Assembly: GCF_004138335.1 (NCBI RefSeq)
Contig: NZ_RYFW01000001.1
Span: 2,873,244-2,937,243, forward strand
Origin: Peristeroidobacter agariperforans
GTDB lineage: Bacteria; Pseudomonadota; Gammaproteobacteria; Steroidobacterales; Steroidobacteraceae
Reading direction: 5' to 3'
Length of the DNA: 64,000 bases
Shown here: positions 50,385 to 58,275 of the stretch, piece after piece
Layout: the number at the start of each line of letters is the position of its first letter
How positions within the stretch are numbered: position 1 is the stretch's first letter
Position numbers and translations under genes: made by a program
Notes under the pieces: generated by a model
Database searches by the model: none
The model's input: the letters and a program-made list of their open reading frames with translations, nothing else
What the model was told of the DNA's origin: nothing

Positions 50385-51632
50385 GTGATCGATTCGACGG
50401 CTGCGCTTCCTGAGCACTACTTCCGGCACGAGTCCGGACGGTTGGTCTCGGTTCTGTCGCGTCGATTCGGCGTGCACCGGGTGGAGCTTTGTGAGGATGC
50501 CGTGCAGACGGCGCTGCTCCGCGCGGTGCAGTTATGGGCCGAGCGCGGCCAGCCGGACGACAAGGGCGCATGGCTCTATCGTGTGGCAGTGAATGAGATG
50601 CTCGGTGCGCTTCGACGTGAGAAGCGCACCGATGCCTCGATCGACAGCACCGAACAAGCGGCCGCAGAGGCTGGGGCCGAGGAGCCTGTTTTTCTGGAAC
50701 ACGAGGTCAGGGATGACCAGCTTCGCATGCTGTTCGTTTGCGCGAATCCCGCGATCCCGCGCGAATCGCAGATCGTGTTTGCGCTAAAAATCCTTTGCGG
50801 GTTCAGCACCGAGGAGATCGCGCTTCGCCTGTTCCAAAGTCATGAAGCGATTTACAAACGGCTGCAGCGGGCGCGCGCGGCGCTGCGCGAACATGTCGAA
50901 GAGTTGGAAACGCCCGGTATCGATGAGCTTGCGACGCGCTTGCCCGCAGTTCTCGAGATTCTCTATTTGCTGTTCACCGAAGGTTATAGCTCGGCGCAAC
51001 CGGACGAAGTGATACGTCACGAGCTGTGCGAGGAAGCGATTCGTCTGGGGAGGCTGCTCGACGCGCATCCGATAGGCGCTGTGCCTGAGACCGCTGCGTT
51101 GCTCGCACTCATGTATATGGACGCCGCGCGTTTCGAATCGCGCGTCGATGGGGCCGGCGGGCTGCTTCTGTTGGAGGAGCAAGATCGCTCGTTATGGGAT
51201 GGCGAGCTCATTCGCATCGGAGTTTCTTACCTGCATCGTGCGGCTCGCGGCGATGTCTTCTCTCGATATCACGCCGAAGCTGCCATTGCTGCCGAGCATT
51301 GCCTGGCGCCGTCTTATCGGGAGACCCGATGGGAAGAGATTGCGCGTCTGTATCGAATGCTCGACGGCATCAGTCCCTCGCCCATCAACACATTGAACCG
51401 AGCGATCGCGATGGCCGAGTGGCAGGGCCCCGATGCGGGGCTCGCCTTGCTCGAAGCGATCAATCCTCCGACCTGGCTGCTCGGTTATTACCTGTGGGAC
51501 GCGACGCTCGGCGAGCTTTATCGCCGCCGCGGAGATCGCGAGCGAGCGATCATGCATTTAACGCGTGCGCTCGGAGCGGCCCCGACTCACGCCGAGCAGG
51601 CGCTTGTGCGCAGAAGGCTGCAGATGGCATGA
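50385..51632 (+). CDS. ECF42-like sigma factor with C-terminal extension
   Basis: A 415-aa sigma factor, about twice the length of a standard ECF protein. Region 2 holds RRFGVHRVELCEDAVQTALLRAVQLW and GAWLYRVAVNEMLGALRREKR. Region 4 holds ILCGFSTEEIALRLFQSHEAIYKRLQRARAALRE. The extension of about 200 residues is helical and TPR-like: EEAIRLGRLLDAHP, ALLALMYMDAARFESRVD, LAPSYRETRWEEIARLYRMLDGISPSP, GELYRRRGDRERAIMHLTRAL. The ECF42 group has this extension and a DGPF partner instead of an anti-sigma factor. The start is GTG at 50385. Confidence 0.93.
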   Translation: MIDSTAALPEHYFRHESGRLVSVLSRRFGVHRVELCEDAVQTALLRAVQLWAERGQPDDKGAWLYRVAVNEMLGALRREKRTDASIDSTEQAAAEAGAEEPVFLEHEVRDDQLRMLFVCANPAIPRESQIVFALKILCGFSTEEIALRLFQSHEAIYKRLQRARAALREHVEELETPGIDELATRLPAVLEILYLLFTEGYSSAQPDEVIRHELCEEAIRLGRLLDAHPIGAVPETAALLALMYMDAARFESRVDGAGGLLLLEEQDRSLWDGELIRIGVSYLHRAARGDVFSRYHAEAAIAAEHCLAPSYRETRWEEIARLYRMLDGISPSPINTLNRAIAMAEWQGPDAGLALLEAINPPTWLLGYYLWDATLGELYRRRGDRERAIMHLTRALGAAPTHAEQALVRRRLQMA

Positions 51633-51713
51633 ATTGACAGAAACCCGCTTTGACGGCCCCAGGGGACGGGGGGCGTGGCATAGTTAGCGCCAGTTCCGTT
51701 GCCATTGACGACC

Positions 51714-52241
51714 ATGTCCATCAGTTCCGATACCCCGTCCATCCGCAGAGCCACTCCCGAAGACGCCGTAGTAATGGCCGAGTTGGGAGGGGCGACGTTC
51801 ACGGAAACATTCGGGCACTTGTATCCGCCCGAAGATCTGCAGGAGTTCCTCACCAGAAGCCACACGCCACAAAGCTGGGCCCGCACGCTCGGCGATCCCA
51901 ATCGTGGCGTGTTCGTCGTCGAGCACCCGAGCGGACGCAAGATCGGTTTCATCGTGGTCGGCGCCTGCAAACTTCCGGTCGAGAACCTGGAAGCGCAGTC
52001 GGGCGAAATACAGCAGCTGTATGTGCTTGCCGAGTTCCACAATCTTCGTCTCGGCCGACGCTTGATGGATCTGGGCCTCGAGTGGCTGGCCTCGCAGGGC
52101 CGCGCACCTCTCTATATCGGCGTCTGGTCCGAGAACTACGGCGCGCAGCGTTTCTATGAGCGCTATGGGTTCAGCAAGGTCGGCGAATACGGTTTTCCGG
52201 TGGGCAAGACGGTGGACCGGGAGTTCATCCTGAAGCGCTGA
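51714..52241 (+). CDS. GNAT family N-acetyltransferase
   Basis: A 175-aa acetyltransferase of the GNAT superfamily. SIRRATPEDAVVMAELGGATFTETFG opens the domain. The acetyl-CoA block is EIQQLYVLAEFHNLRLGRRLMDLGLEWL near residues 105-132, and YGAQRFYERYGFSKVGEYGF ends the fold. The substrate is unknown. The ATG at 51714 is chosen; an ORF start 15 bp upstream is also possible. It is convergent with the large arylsulfatase gene, 13 bp away. Confidence 0.9.
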   Translation: MSISSDTPSIRRATPEDAVVMAELGGATFTETFGHLYPPEDLQEFLTRSHTPQSWARTLGDPNRGVFVVEHPSGRKIGFIVVGACKLPVENLEAQSGEIQQLYVLAEFHNLRLGRRLMDLGLEWLASQGRAPLYIGVWSENYGAQRFYERYGFSKVGEYGFPVGKTVDREFILKR

Positions 52242-52254
52242 AACGTCCGCGTGC

Positions 52255-54615
52255 TCAACCCGCCTCGGCAGCTGCCTTCTCGCCGGCCTCGAGCGGCCCC
52301 AGATCGATAGTCACGTGCGAGATCTTGCCGGTGAAGGCGAAAGGCAGTTGATACGTGAAGTCGATGGGCGACCCCATGTCCATGCCGACATCGATGCCCT
52401 CGCCGAGCGACAACTGAATCGGGATGGTGCGTGCCAGGCGGCCGCTCGCGATGGTGTTCTGGTTCGCACTCATCGTGATCTCGCCGCCTTTGCCGAAGCC
52501 GCCGCCGTCATATTTGAACTCGACGACCAGCGTGCTCTTGCCCGCGGACAAAGGTTCCTTCGCCTCGAACGTCGTGCGTTCGACGCTCAGGAAGTTGTAA
52601 ACAAACGTCGGCTTGCCTTGTTTGAGATACAGGCCGTAGCCGCCTTCGAGCCCGCCGTGGGTGATGATCATGCCCTCGGCTTTGTCGTCCGTTGTTTCGA
52701 TCTCCGCCGTGATCTTCCATGACTTGTTGCACATCGGCGGTGACGCGGCGTCGGGCAAGCCGACGGTGCCGGGATAGTAAGTGATGGAGTTACGCCCACG
52801 AATCAAGCTAGGGCGTCCCATCAATTCCGCGTTCATGCGAACCGTGCCGCGCCAGTCCAGCGGCAGGACGTTGTACTTCGAGGCTTCGACCCACCACAGA
52901 TCCTGCAATTGCCGAAGCTTCTCGGGATATTGCTGGGCGAGGTCGTGAGCCTGCGAGAAATCCTCGTCGACGTTGTAGAGCTCCCAGGGCGCTTTGTCCG
53001 GATCCCATTCCTGCCGATTCGGATCCCAGGGAACGAATGAAGGCGACGAAGCCATCCAGCCTTCGTGATACAGGCCGCGATTGCACGCCAGCTCGAAATA
53101 CTGCGTTTTGCGGGCGCTCTTGGCCTGCGCATCGTCGAGCGTGGCGGCGAAGCTCACGCCTTCGATGGGCTTTTGTTTGACGCCGTTCAGATCGGTCGGC
53201 GGCGTGACATGGCACAGCTCGTAGAGTGTCGGAACGATGTCGATGGTGTGAATGAACTGATCGCGCAGCCCGCCTTTGTCCTTGATGCGTGCGGGCCACG
53301 AGATGATCATCGGATTGCGGGTGCCGCCGAAATGACTCGCGACCTGCTTGGTCCACTGGAACGGCGTGTTCATGGCATGCGCCCAGGCGGACGGAAAATG
53401 ATTGAAGTGCTTCGGGCCGCCGAGCTCGTCGATGGCCTTGATATTGTCCTGCCACTTTTCCAGGAAACCGTTGAAAAACATGTTCTCGCACAGCGAGCCT
53501 TCGAGGCCGCCTTCGGCGCTCGCGCCGTTGTCGCCCGCGATGTAGATGATGAGTGTGTTGTCGGCATCGGGCAGCTGCTTGACGGCCTCGACGATGCGCC
53601 CGAGTTCGTAGTCGCATTGCGCGGCGTAGCCGGCGAACACTTCCATCATTCGCGCATAGAGGCGCTTCTGATCGGCATTGAGCGAGTCCCAGGCGGGCAG
53701 GCCTTTCGAGCGCTCCGTCAGCTCGGTGTTCTCGGGAACGACGCCGAGTTTCTTTTGTCGCGCGATGGTCTGTTGCCGGTAGGCATCCCAACCGTCGTCG
53801 AACTTACCCTTGAACTTGTCGATCCATTCCTGCGGCGTCTGGTGAGGCGCATGCGTCGCACCGGTGGCGACATATAAGAAGAACGGTTTATCGGGCGCAA
53901 TGGCCTTCGCGTGGCGCACCCACGCAATCGATTTGTCGGCAAGATCGGTGGTCAGGTGATAGTTCGGATCGCGCGAAGCGGCCACCAGGTTCCGATTCTC
54001 GAACAACACCGGATTCCAGTGATTCATGTCGCCGGCATTGAACCCATAGAAATAATCGAAGCCCAGCCCGTTGGCCCAACGATCGAACGGCCCGACTGCG
54101 CTCGTCTCCCACGGCGGCGTGTTGTGATTCTTGCCGATCCACGCCGTCATGTAACCGTTCTGTCGGAGCACTTCGCCGATGGTCCCGCAGCTGCGAGGCA
54201 AGATGCAGGTGTAACCGTCGTAACCGGTCGCGACCTCGGTGATGCCGGCAAACGACGTCGAATGATGATTGCGGCCCGTGATCAACGCCGCGCGCGTCGG
54301 GCTGCACAGCGCGGTGGTATGGAAGCGGTTGTAGCGCAGCCCTTCCGTGGCCAGCCTATCCATCGTCGGCGACGGGATGCCGCCGCCGAACGTGCTGTAC
54401 TGACCGAAGCCGCAGTCGTCGATCAGGATCAGCAGGATATTGGGCGCACTGGCCGGCGCCCGCACTGGTTGGGGAAACCTGGCCGGATCGGAATCGAGAT
54501 AAGTGCGACCGACCTCGCCTTTGAAGTGAAAGTCGGGACGCGGCAGGACTTCCGGCGTGCCATGACTGTTGGAGGGATGCGCATTTCCGTTGGGTTTCCC
54601 GGCACTTTTCTTCAT
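52255..54615 (-). CDS. Large arylsulfatase (AtsA-like)
   Basis: A 786-aa sulfatase with no signal peptide visible, so probably cytosolic or exported by another route. The metal block is NILLILIDDCGFGQYSTFGGG, and the CSPTR motif at residues 104-108 carries the Cys converted to formylglycine. GRNHHSTSFAGI, WIGKNHNTPPWE and IYIAGDNGASAEGG are family blocks that hold metal and sulfate ligands. A C-terminal beta-sandwich region runs from about residue 600 (EMGRPSLIRGRNSITYYPG-like), as in the large arylsulfatases of soil bacteria. It differs in size and context from the operon sulfatase at 14800. It may release sulfate from aryl or alkyl esters. Confidence 0.92.
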   Translation of the reverse strand: MKKSAGKPNGNAHPSNSHGTPEVLPRPDFHFKGEVGRTYLDSDPARFPQPVRAPASAPNILLILIDDCGFGQYSTFGGGIPSPTMDRLATEGLRYNRFHTTALCSPTRAALITGRNHHSTSFAGITEVATGYDGYTCILPRSCGTIGEVLRQNGYMTAWIGKNHNTPPWETSAVGPFDRWANGLGFDYFYGFNAGDMNHWNPVLFENRNLVAASRDPNYHLTTDLADKSIAWVRHAKAIAPDKPFFLYVATGATHAPHQTPQEWIDKFKGKFDDGWDAYRQQTIARQKKLGVVPENTELTERSKGLPAWDSLNADQKRLYARMMEVFAGYAAQCDYELGRIVEAVKQLPDADNTLIIYIAGDNGASAEGGLEGSLCENMFFNGFLEKWQDNIKAIDELGGPKHFNHFPSAWAHAMNTPFQWTKQVASHFGGTRNPMIISWPARIKDKGGLRDQFIHTIDIVPTLYELCHVTPPTDLNGVKQKPIEGVSFAATLDDAQAKSARKTQYFELACNRGLYHEGWMASSPSFVPWDPNRQEWDPDKAPWELYNVDEDFSQAHDLAQQYPEKLRQLQDLWWVEASKYNVLPLDWRGTVRMNAELMGRPSLIRGRNSITYYPGTVGLPDAASPPMCNKSWKITAEIETTDDKAEGMIITHGGLEGGYGLYLKQGKPTFVYNFLSVERTTFEAKEPLSAGKSTLVVEFKYDGGGFGKGGEITMSANQNTIASGRLARTIPIQLSLGEGIDVGMDMGSPIDFTYQLPFAFTGKISHVTIDLGPLEAGEKAAAEAG

Positions 54616-54774
54616 GACCGCTCCGCACGACGAGTTGTCCGGTGACTATGCGGGTATCGTGGGGCAGTCGATTCGTGCGCAGGGGAGTGGTGAACCACCC
54701 GTTTCCGCGAGGCGTCTAGGCCGCGGACTGCAAAGGCGAGGTCCTATTGCAACCGATTCCGCGTCGAGCTGTTC

Positions 54775-54790
54775 CCGCCTTTCAAGGCGG
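54775..54790. other. Short hairpin upstream of the fic remnant
   Basis: CCGCCTT-tc-AAGGCGG is a perfect inverted repeat followed by AAAAAAG on the plus strand. On the minus strand the T-run precedes the stem, so it does not terminate the leftward sulfatase gene, whose start is at 54615. It may be a former terminator or regulatory hairpin of the damaged region. Confidence 0.35.
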
Positions 54791-54798
54791 AAAAAAGA

Positions 54799-54819
54799 TT
54801 AAACTTTTCAACTATTTAA
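54799..54819. promoter_or_regulatory. AT-rich imperfect inverted repeat before the fic remnant
   Basis: TTAAA-cttttcaacta-TTTAA stands out as an AT-rich island in GC-rich DNA and ends 26 bp before the ATG of the broken fic gene. It may be the old promoter or autoregulatory operator. The role is inferred from position only. Confidence 0.35.
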
Positions 54820-54845
54820 GCGGCCGGCCTTAATAAGGGAGCCCT

Positions 54846-55399
54846 ATGAGGCGCATCGAAGTCGGCCAATACGCAGTCAGTGTCGCTGGAAGCGAGAGCG
54901 TCCGCGCGTTTGTTCCTGCGCCGCTTCCGCCGAACCGCCGCTGCATCTGGAGGGAACCGTTCGTGATGCGCTCGACCGGGCGCGCTTTCTGCATTCAAAT
55001 GTGTCCGCGATAGTGAAGGCAGCGCTGGCGCACGTGCAGTTCGAAACAATTCATCCTTTCCTTGACGGCAACGGACGCATCGGTCGTTTGCTCATTACGC
55101 TCGCAGCAGCATCGCCAGCAGTACTATGCGGAGTTGAACGCGGTGCGCGAGTTGAAGGGTATCGGGCGCCAGGCGCCGACGGCGCTGCTGATCCAGGAAG
55201 CCTTGCAGGCGAAGCCGCTTGCAACGATTGCCGCGCTGACTGAAGCCACCGCGCTGACTACGCCCACTGTGACCCAGGCACTACGCGAGCTGGAAAAGCT
55301 CGGCATCGTGCGGGAGACGACGGGGAGGGCGCGAGGTCAGTGTTTGCCTATGCACGCTACCTGGATGCGTTGAACGCAGAGAGCGAATCCGCAGCCTGA
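54846..55399 (+). pseudogene. Fic-family (AMPylase-like) pseudogene with frameshifts and deletion
   Basis: This region contains pieces of a Fic-domain protein in at least three frames. The first frame begins MRRIEVGQYAVSVAGSESVRAFVPAPLPP, which matches the N-terminus of Fic proteins. EPPLHLEGTVRDALDRA then follows in another frame. The middle third of the gene, which should encode the first Fic helices, is missing. AIVKAALAHVQFETIHPFLDGNGRIGRLLITL (quoted over two runs at 55005-55100) has the intact Fic motif HPFxDGNGR. Next, QQYYAELNAVRELKGI and the winged-helix part TTPTVTQALRELEKLGIVRETTGRARG appear in a different frame. The true C-terminus SVFAYARYLDALNAE reads in yet another frame and stops at 55399. 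No single product is possible, so the gene is dead. Confidence 0.85.
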
Positions 55400-55475
55400 T
55401 GCATCATTTGTGAGGTTCAAGGCGATTCGCCGCAGAAAGGAATGGCGCCCAGCGGAGGACTGCATCTGCGGCTGT

Positions 55476-55793
55476 CTAGAACGATACCCCGCGCGGTGAG
55501 CCAACCGGCCCGGGCGACCCGGGCCGCTTGCAGGTTCTCTCGCCCATGGGCAGGCCCAGGAAATAAAAACGTGCGCGGCATTCGTAGGGGCGGGTGATGC
55601 CGCATCCTGTCGCCTCGTAGCGAGTGACTCCGACGTACCGCCTTTCGATCAATTGCACGTCGATATCCGAAGCATCGCAACCCAGATCCAGGGCGCTGCG
55701 GGTGCGTACTTGCGTAACGTTGGATGCGCATCCCGTCAGCATCGAGAGCGTGATCGCAACGATTCCCATAAGTCCGCCAGTGCGGTTTGACAT
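55476..55793 (-). CDS. Small putative lipoprotein
   Basis: A 105-aa protein with a lipoprotein signal: MSNRTGGLMGIVAITLSMLTGC, with Cys at 22. The mature part contains four further Cys (LGCDASD, TGCGITRPYECRARF, ERTCKRP) that could pair in two disulfides. GAGGGAAATA precedes the ATG at 55793, which is better than the longer upstream frame. The function is unknown, and no partner gene is evident. Confidence 0.72.
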   Translation of the reverse strand: MSNRTGGLMGIVAITLSMLTGCASNVTQVRTRSALDLGCDASDIDVQLIERRYVGVTRYEATGCGITRPYECRARFYFLGLPMGERTCKRPGSPGPVGSPRGVSF

Positions 55794-55906
55794 TATTTCC
55801 CTCATCCCTGTCGCAGCGTGCGCGATCTTAGTTCCGCGGCGGCCAGGAAACCAGCAACCGATGTATTGTGGGCGGGTAAATGTGCGGCGATGGAGATAGC
55901 CCGTCA

Positions 55907-57022
55907 ATGAAGCAACATCATCCCGAGTCCGCCACGCGGGCCATGGCGGCGGCAATGTACTTGTTGGGATTGGCGTTGAGCGCCGGCTCGTATGCGCAGG
56001 ACGCGACCAGTGACCCCGCCGTACCTTGGAGCGCGCCAGCCACAGTGAGCGTGGTGGAAGAAGAAAAGACTTTCGAGAATGGTCCCACCAAACTCAGCGG
56101 CACGCTCTATTTGGCTCGCAGCCGCAAGCCGCAGTCGGCCATCGTGGTAACGCATGCAGCCGCCTTCCCGCTGCGCGACTTGCCGCTTTACCAGCATTTG
56201 AAAGAGATGCTGCCGGCGCTCGGCATTGCCGTCTTCATCTATGACCGTCGCGGCAGCGGCAAATCGGGCGGGGATCTGCAGACCAGCGACTATACGTTGC
56301 TCGCCGATGATGCGATTGCAGCCATACGAATGCTGAAGTCCGATGCTCGTATCGATCCTCGGCGTGTCGGTATCTGGGGGTTGAGCCAGGGTGGATGGCT
56401 TGCGCTCCTGGCCGCGTCGCGCAGCCCCGAGCCGGCCTTCATCATTGCCGCGTCGGCTCCGCTCGTGAGCCCCGACGTACAGATGATGTTCCGCTCCATC
56501 AACGTCATGCGCGTGAACGGCTACCCCCAAGCCGACATCGATCAAATGATCGCAACACGTAAGGCAGTCGACGACTACATGCGCGGTTCGGGCGATCGCG
56601 CGACGGCGCAGCGCCTGGTCGACGCAGCCAAGATCAAGCCCTGGTTCAAGCTCCTCTACATGGGCCAGACGGTGACGGACCGCGCGGTCTCACGCTGGCG
56701 CAAGGAGATCGAGTTCGATCCCTTGCGAACGATGGCAGACGTCAAGGTTCCGGCACTGGTGATTTACGGGGCCGCCGATCCGGTCGTGCCGGTCGCCGTT
56801 TCGGTGGAACGGCTGCGAGCCGAGTATCCGAAGCTCGACGTCGTGGTGATTGCCGGCGCCGATCACTCGATGCAAGTATCAGTGCCGCCGCAAGTCCAGA
56901 TGGACCCTGAGCGCATCAGTGAGCAGGCACCGCAAGCCGTCGAGTATTTCGCGATCCTGGCGAGTTGGTTGACGCGGCAGGCGATTGCGACACCGCTGCA
57001 ACCTCAACTGACTTCTCATTGA
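55907..57022 (+). CDS. Exported alpha/beta-hydrolase (esterase/peptidase type)
   Basis: A 371-aa hydrolase with a signal peptide (MAAAMYLLGLALSAGSYAQ region). A typical alpha/beta fold follows: TLYLARSRKPQSAIVVTHAAAFP, VFIYDRRGSGKSGG, and the nucleophile elbow VGIWGLSQGGWLALLAA with Ser near residue 163. The acid is in VIYGAADPVVPV and the catalytic His in IAGADHSMQV. GGAGATAG precedes the ATG at 55907. It may act on esters or peptides in the periplasm; the substrate is unknown. It is monocistronic as far as can be seen. Confidence 0.86.
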   Translation: MKQHHPESATRAMAAAMYLLGLALSAGSYAQDATSDPAVPWSAPATVSVVEEEKTFENGPTKLSGTLYLARSRKPQSAIVVTHAAAFPLRDLPLYQHLKEMLPALGIAVFIYDRRGSGKSGGDLQTSDYTLLADDAIAAIRMLKSDARIDPRRVGIWGLSQGGWLALLAASRSPEPAFIIAASAPLVSPDVQMMFRSINVMRVNGYPQADIDQMIATRKAVDDYMRGSGDRATAQRLVDAAKIKPWFKLLYMGQTVTDRAVSRWRKEIEFDPLRTMADVKVPALVIYGAADPVVPVAVSVERLRAEYPKLDVVVIAGADHSMQVSVPPQVQMDPERISEQAPQAVEYFAILASWLTRQAIATPLQPQLTSH

Positions 57023-57137
57023 AAGGCGTCAGCGGCGCGGCCCTCAGGCGCTGAAGCGGTCGCCGTTCCCCGCTATTGCGGCGCTCGCCAGCCTGCTACT
57101 ACGATGAACGCCAGTGCCCGTCGGCCTGGAGCGTGTC

Positions 57138-58169
57138 ATGTTGTTCGAAACCGTGGCGTCTGGGGGTTGTCGTTCCTATCTCATCGGTTGCGAGGAGACT
57201 TGCGCGGCAGCGTTGATCGATCCTGAGTTGAGCCAGGCGGATCGCTATGTCGCGCTGGCGGCGCGCGATGGATTGCGGATCAAATATCTGGTCGATACTC
57301 ACACCCACGCCGATCATTTCTCTGCCACGCAACAGCTGGCGAAGCAACTCAATGTGCCGGTGGTGATGCACGGATCGAGTCCGGCGCCGTTCGTCGACCT
57401 GCGATTGCAGAGTGGCGAGTTGCTGGTGGTCGGCAAGCTTCGGCTGCAGGCGATGCACACGCCCGGGCACACGCGCGATTCAATGTGTTTGACGGTGGAG
57501 GATCGCGTCTTTACGGGCGACACGTTGCTCATCGGCGCGACCGGCCGAACCGACTTGCCCAGTGGCGATGCGAGCGCGCTCTACGACAGTCTCTTCAACG
57601 GATTATTGAGACTGGACGCGGCGACGAAAGTATTTCCGGCGCACGAGTACAAAGGCCGCACGCATACCACCATCGGCCAGGAGCTGGCCGAGAATCCGCG
57701 GCTTCAGCAACGTGATCGCGGGGCGTTCGTCGAGATGATGCAGAACCTCAACTTGACGATGCCCACGCACATCACGGAAGCGCTGCGCACGAACATGACG
57801 GGCGGCAAGACGGTTGCGCAGATGCTGGCCGAAGCGGCCGCGATCGTACCGTTCATGTCGCTTGCCGAGCTGAAGGGATGCATCGAATCCAACCGTTGCG
57901 ATTTCCTCGTGCTCGACGTGCGCGAGCGGGACGCTTTCATGGAAGGTCACATTCAAGGCGCACAACATCTGCCTCGCGGGCAGTTGGAATTGCGGGTGAA
58001 TCAGGAGCTGCCGGATCCCACGCGCAGGATCCTGGTCTATTGTGAATTCGGCAGAGTATCGACGCTGGCGACCGCAACGCTGCGACAGATGGGATTCAAA
58101 GGCGCAGTCGCGTTGGATGGCGGAATGAAAGCCTGGCGCGAGGCGGGATATCCAGTGGTGGGCACTTGA
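57138..58169 (+). CDS. Persulfide dioxygenase-rhodanese fusion (ETHE1-like)
   Basis: A 343-aa fusion of an ETHE1-like metallo-beta-lactamase domain and one rhodanese domain. The MBL part has the iron ligands in VDTHTHADHFSATQQL, then HTPGHTRDSMCLTV and FTGDTLLIGATGRTDLPSGD, where GRTD is a feature of persulfide dioxygenases. FPAHEYKGRTHTTI is the last ligand block. The rhodanese part (about 235-340) has FLVLDVRERDAFMEGHIQGA and the active-site loop VYCEFGRVST with Cys. Such fusions oxidise glutathione persulfide to sulfite and transfer sulfur. GGAG lies 6 bp upstream of the ATG at 57138; a GTG at 57114 is less likely. Confidence 0.9.
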   Translation: MLFETVASGGCRSYLIGCEETCAAALIDPELSQADRYVALAARDGLRIKYLVDTHTHADHFSATQQLAKQLNVPVVMHGSSPAPFVDLRLQSGELLVVGKLRLQAMHTPGHTRDSMCLTVEDRVFTGDTLLIGATGRTDLPSGDASALYDSLFNGLLRLDAATKVFPAHEYKGRTHTTIGQELAENPRLQQRDRGAFVEMMQNLNLTMPTHITEALRTNMTGGKTVAQMLAEAAAIVPFMSLAELKGCIESNRCDFLVLDVRERDAFMEGHIQGAQHLPRGQLELRVNQELPDPTRRILVYCEFGRVSTLATATLRQMGFKGAVALDGGMKAWREAGYPVVGT

Positions 58170-58275
58170 CAGAATCTCGCCGGCTCACGCTTTGTTGATT
58201 TTGAAATGTCTACCATGAGCATGCCGGGCCGGGGATAGAATCGGGCCGCCTTGGGACAACGGATCTTTCCAAAAA

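Noticed and set aside
54775-54790. Hairpin as an intrinsic terminator of the arylsulfatase gene
   Set aside because: It lies upstream of that gene's start, and the T-run on the minus strand precedes the stem.
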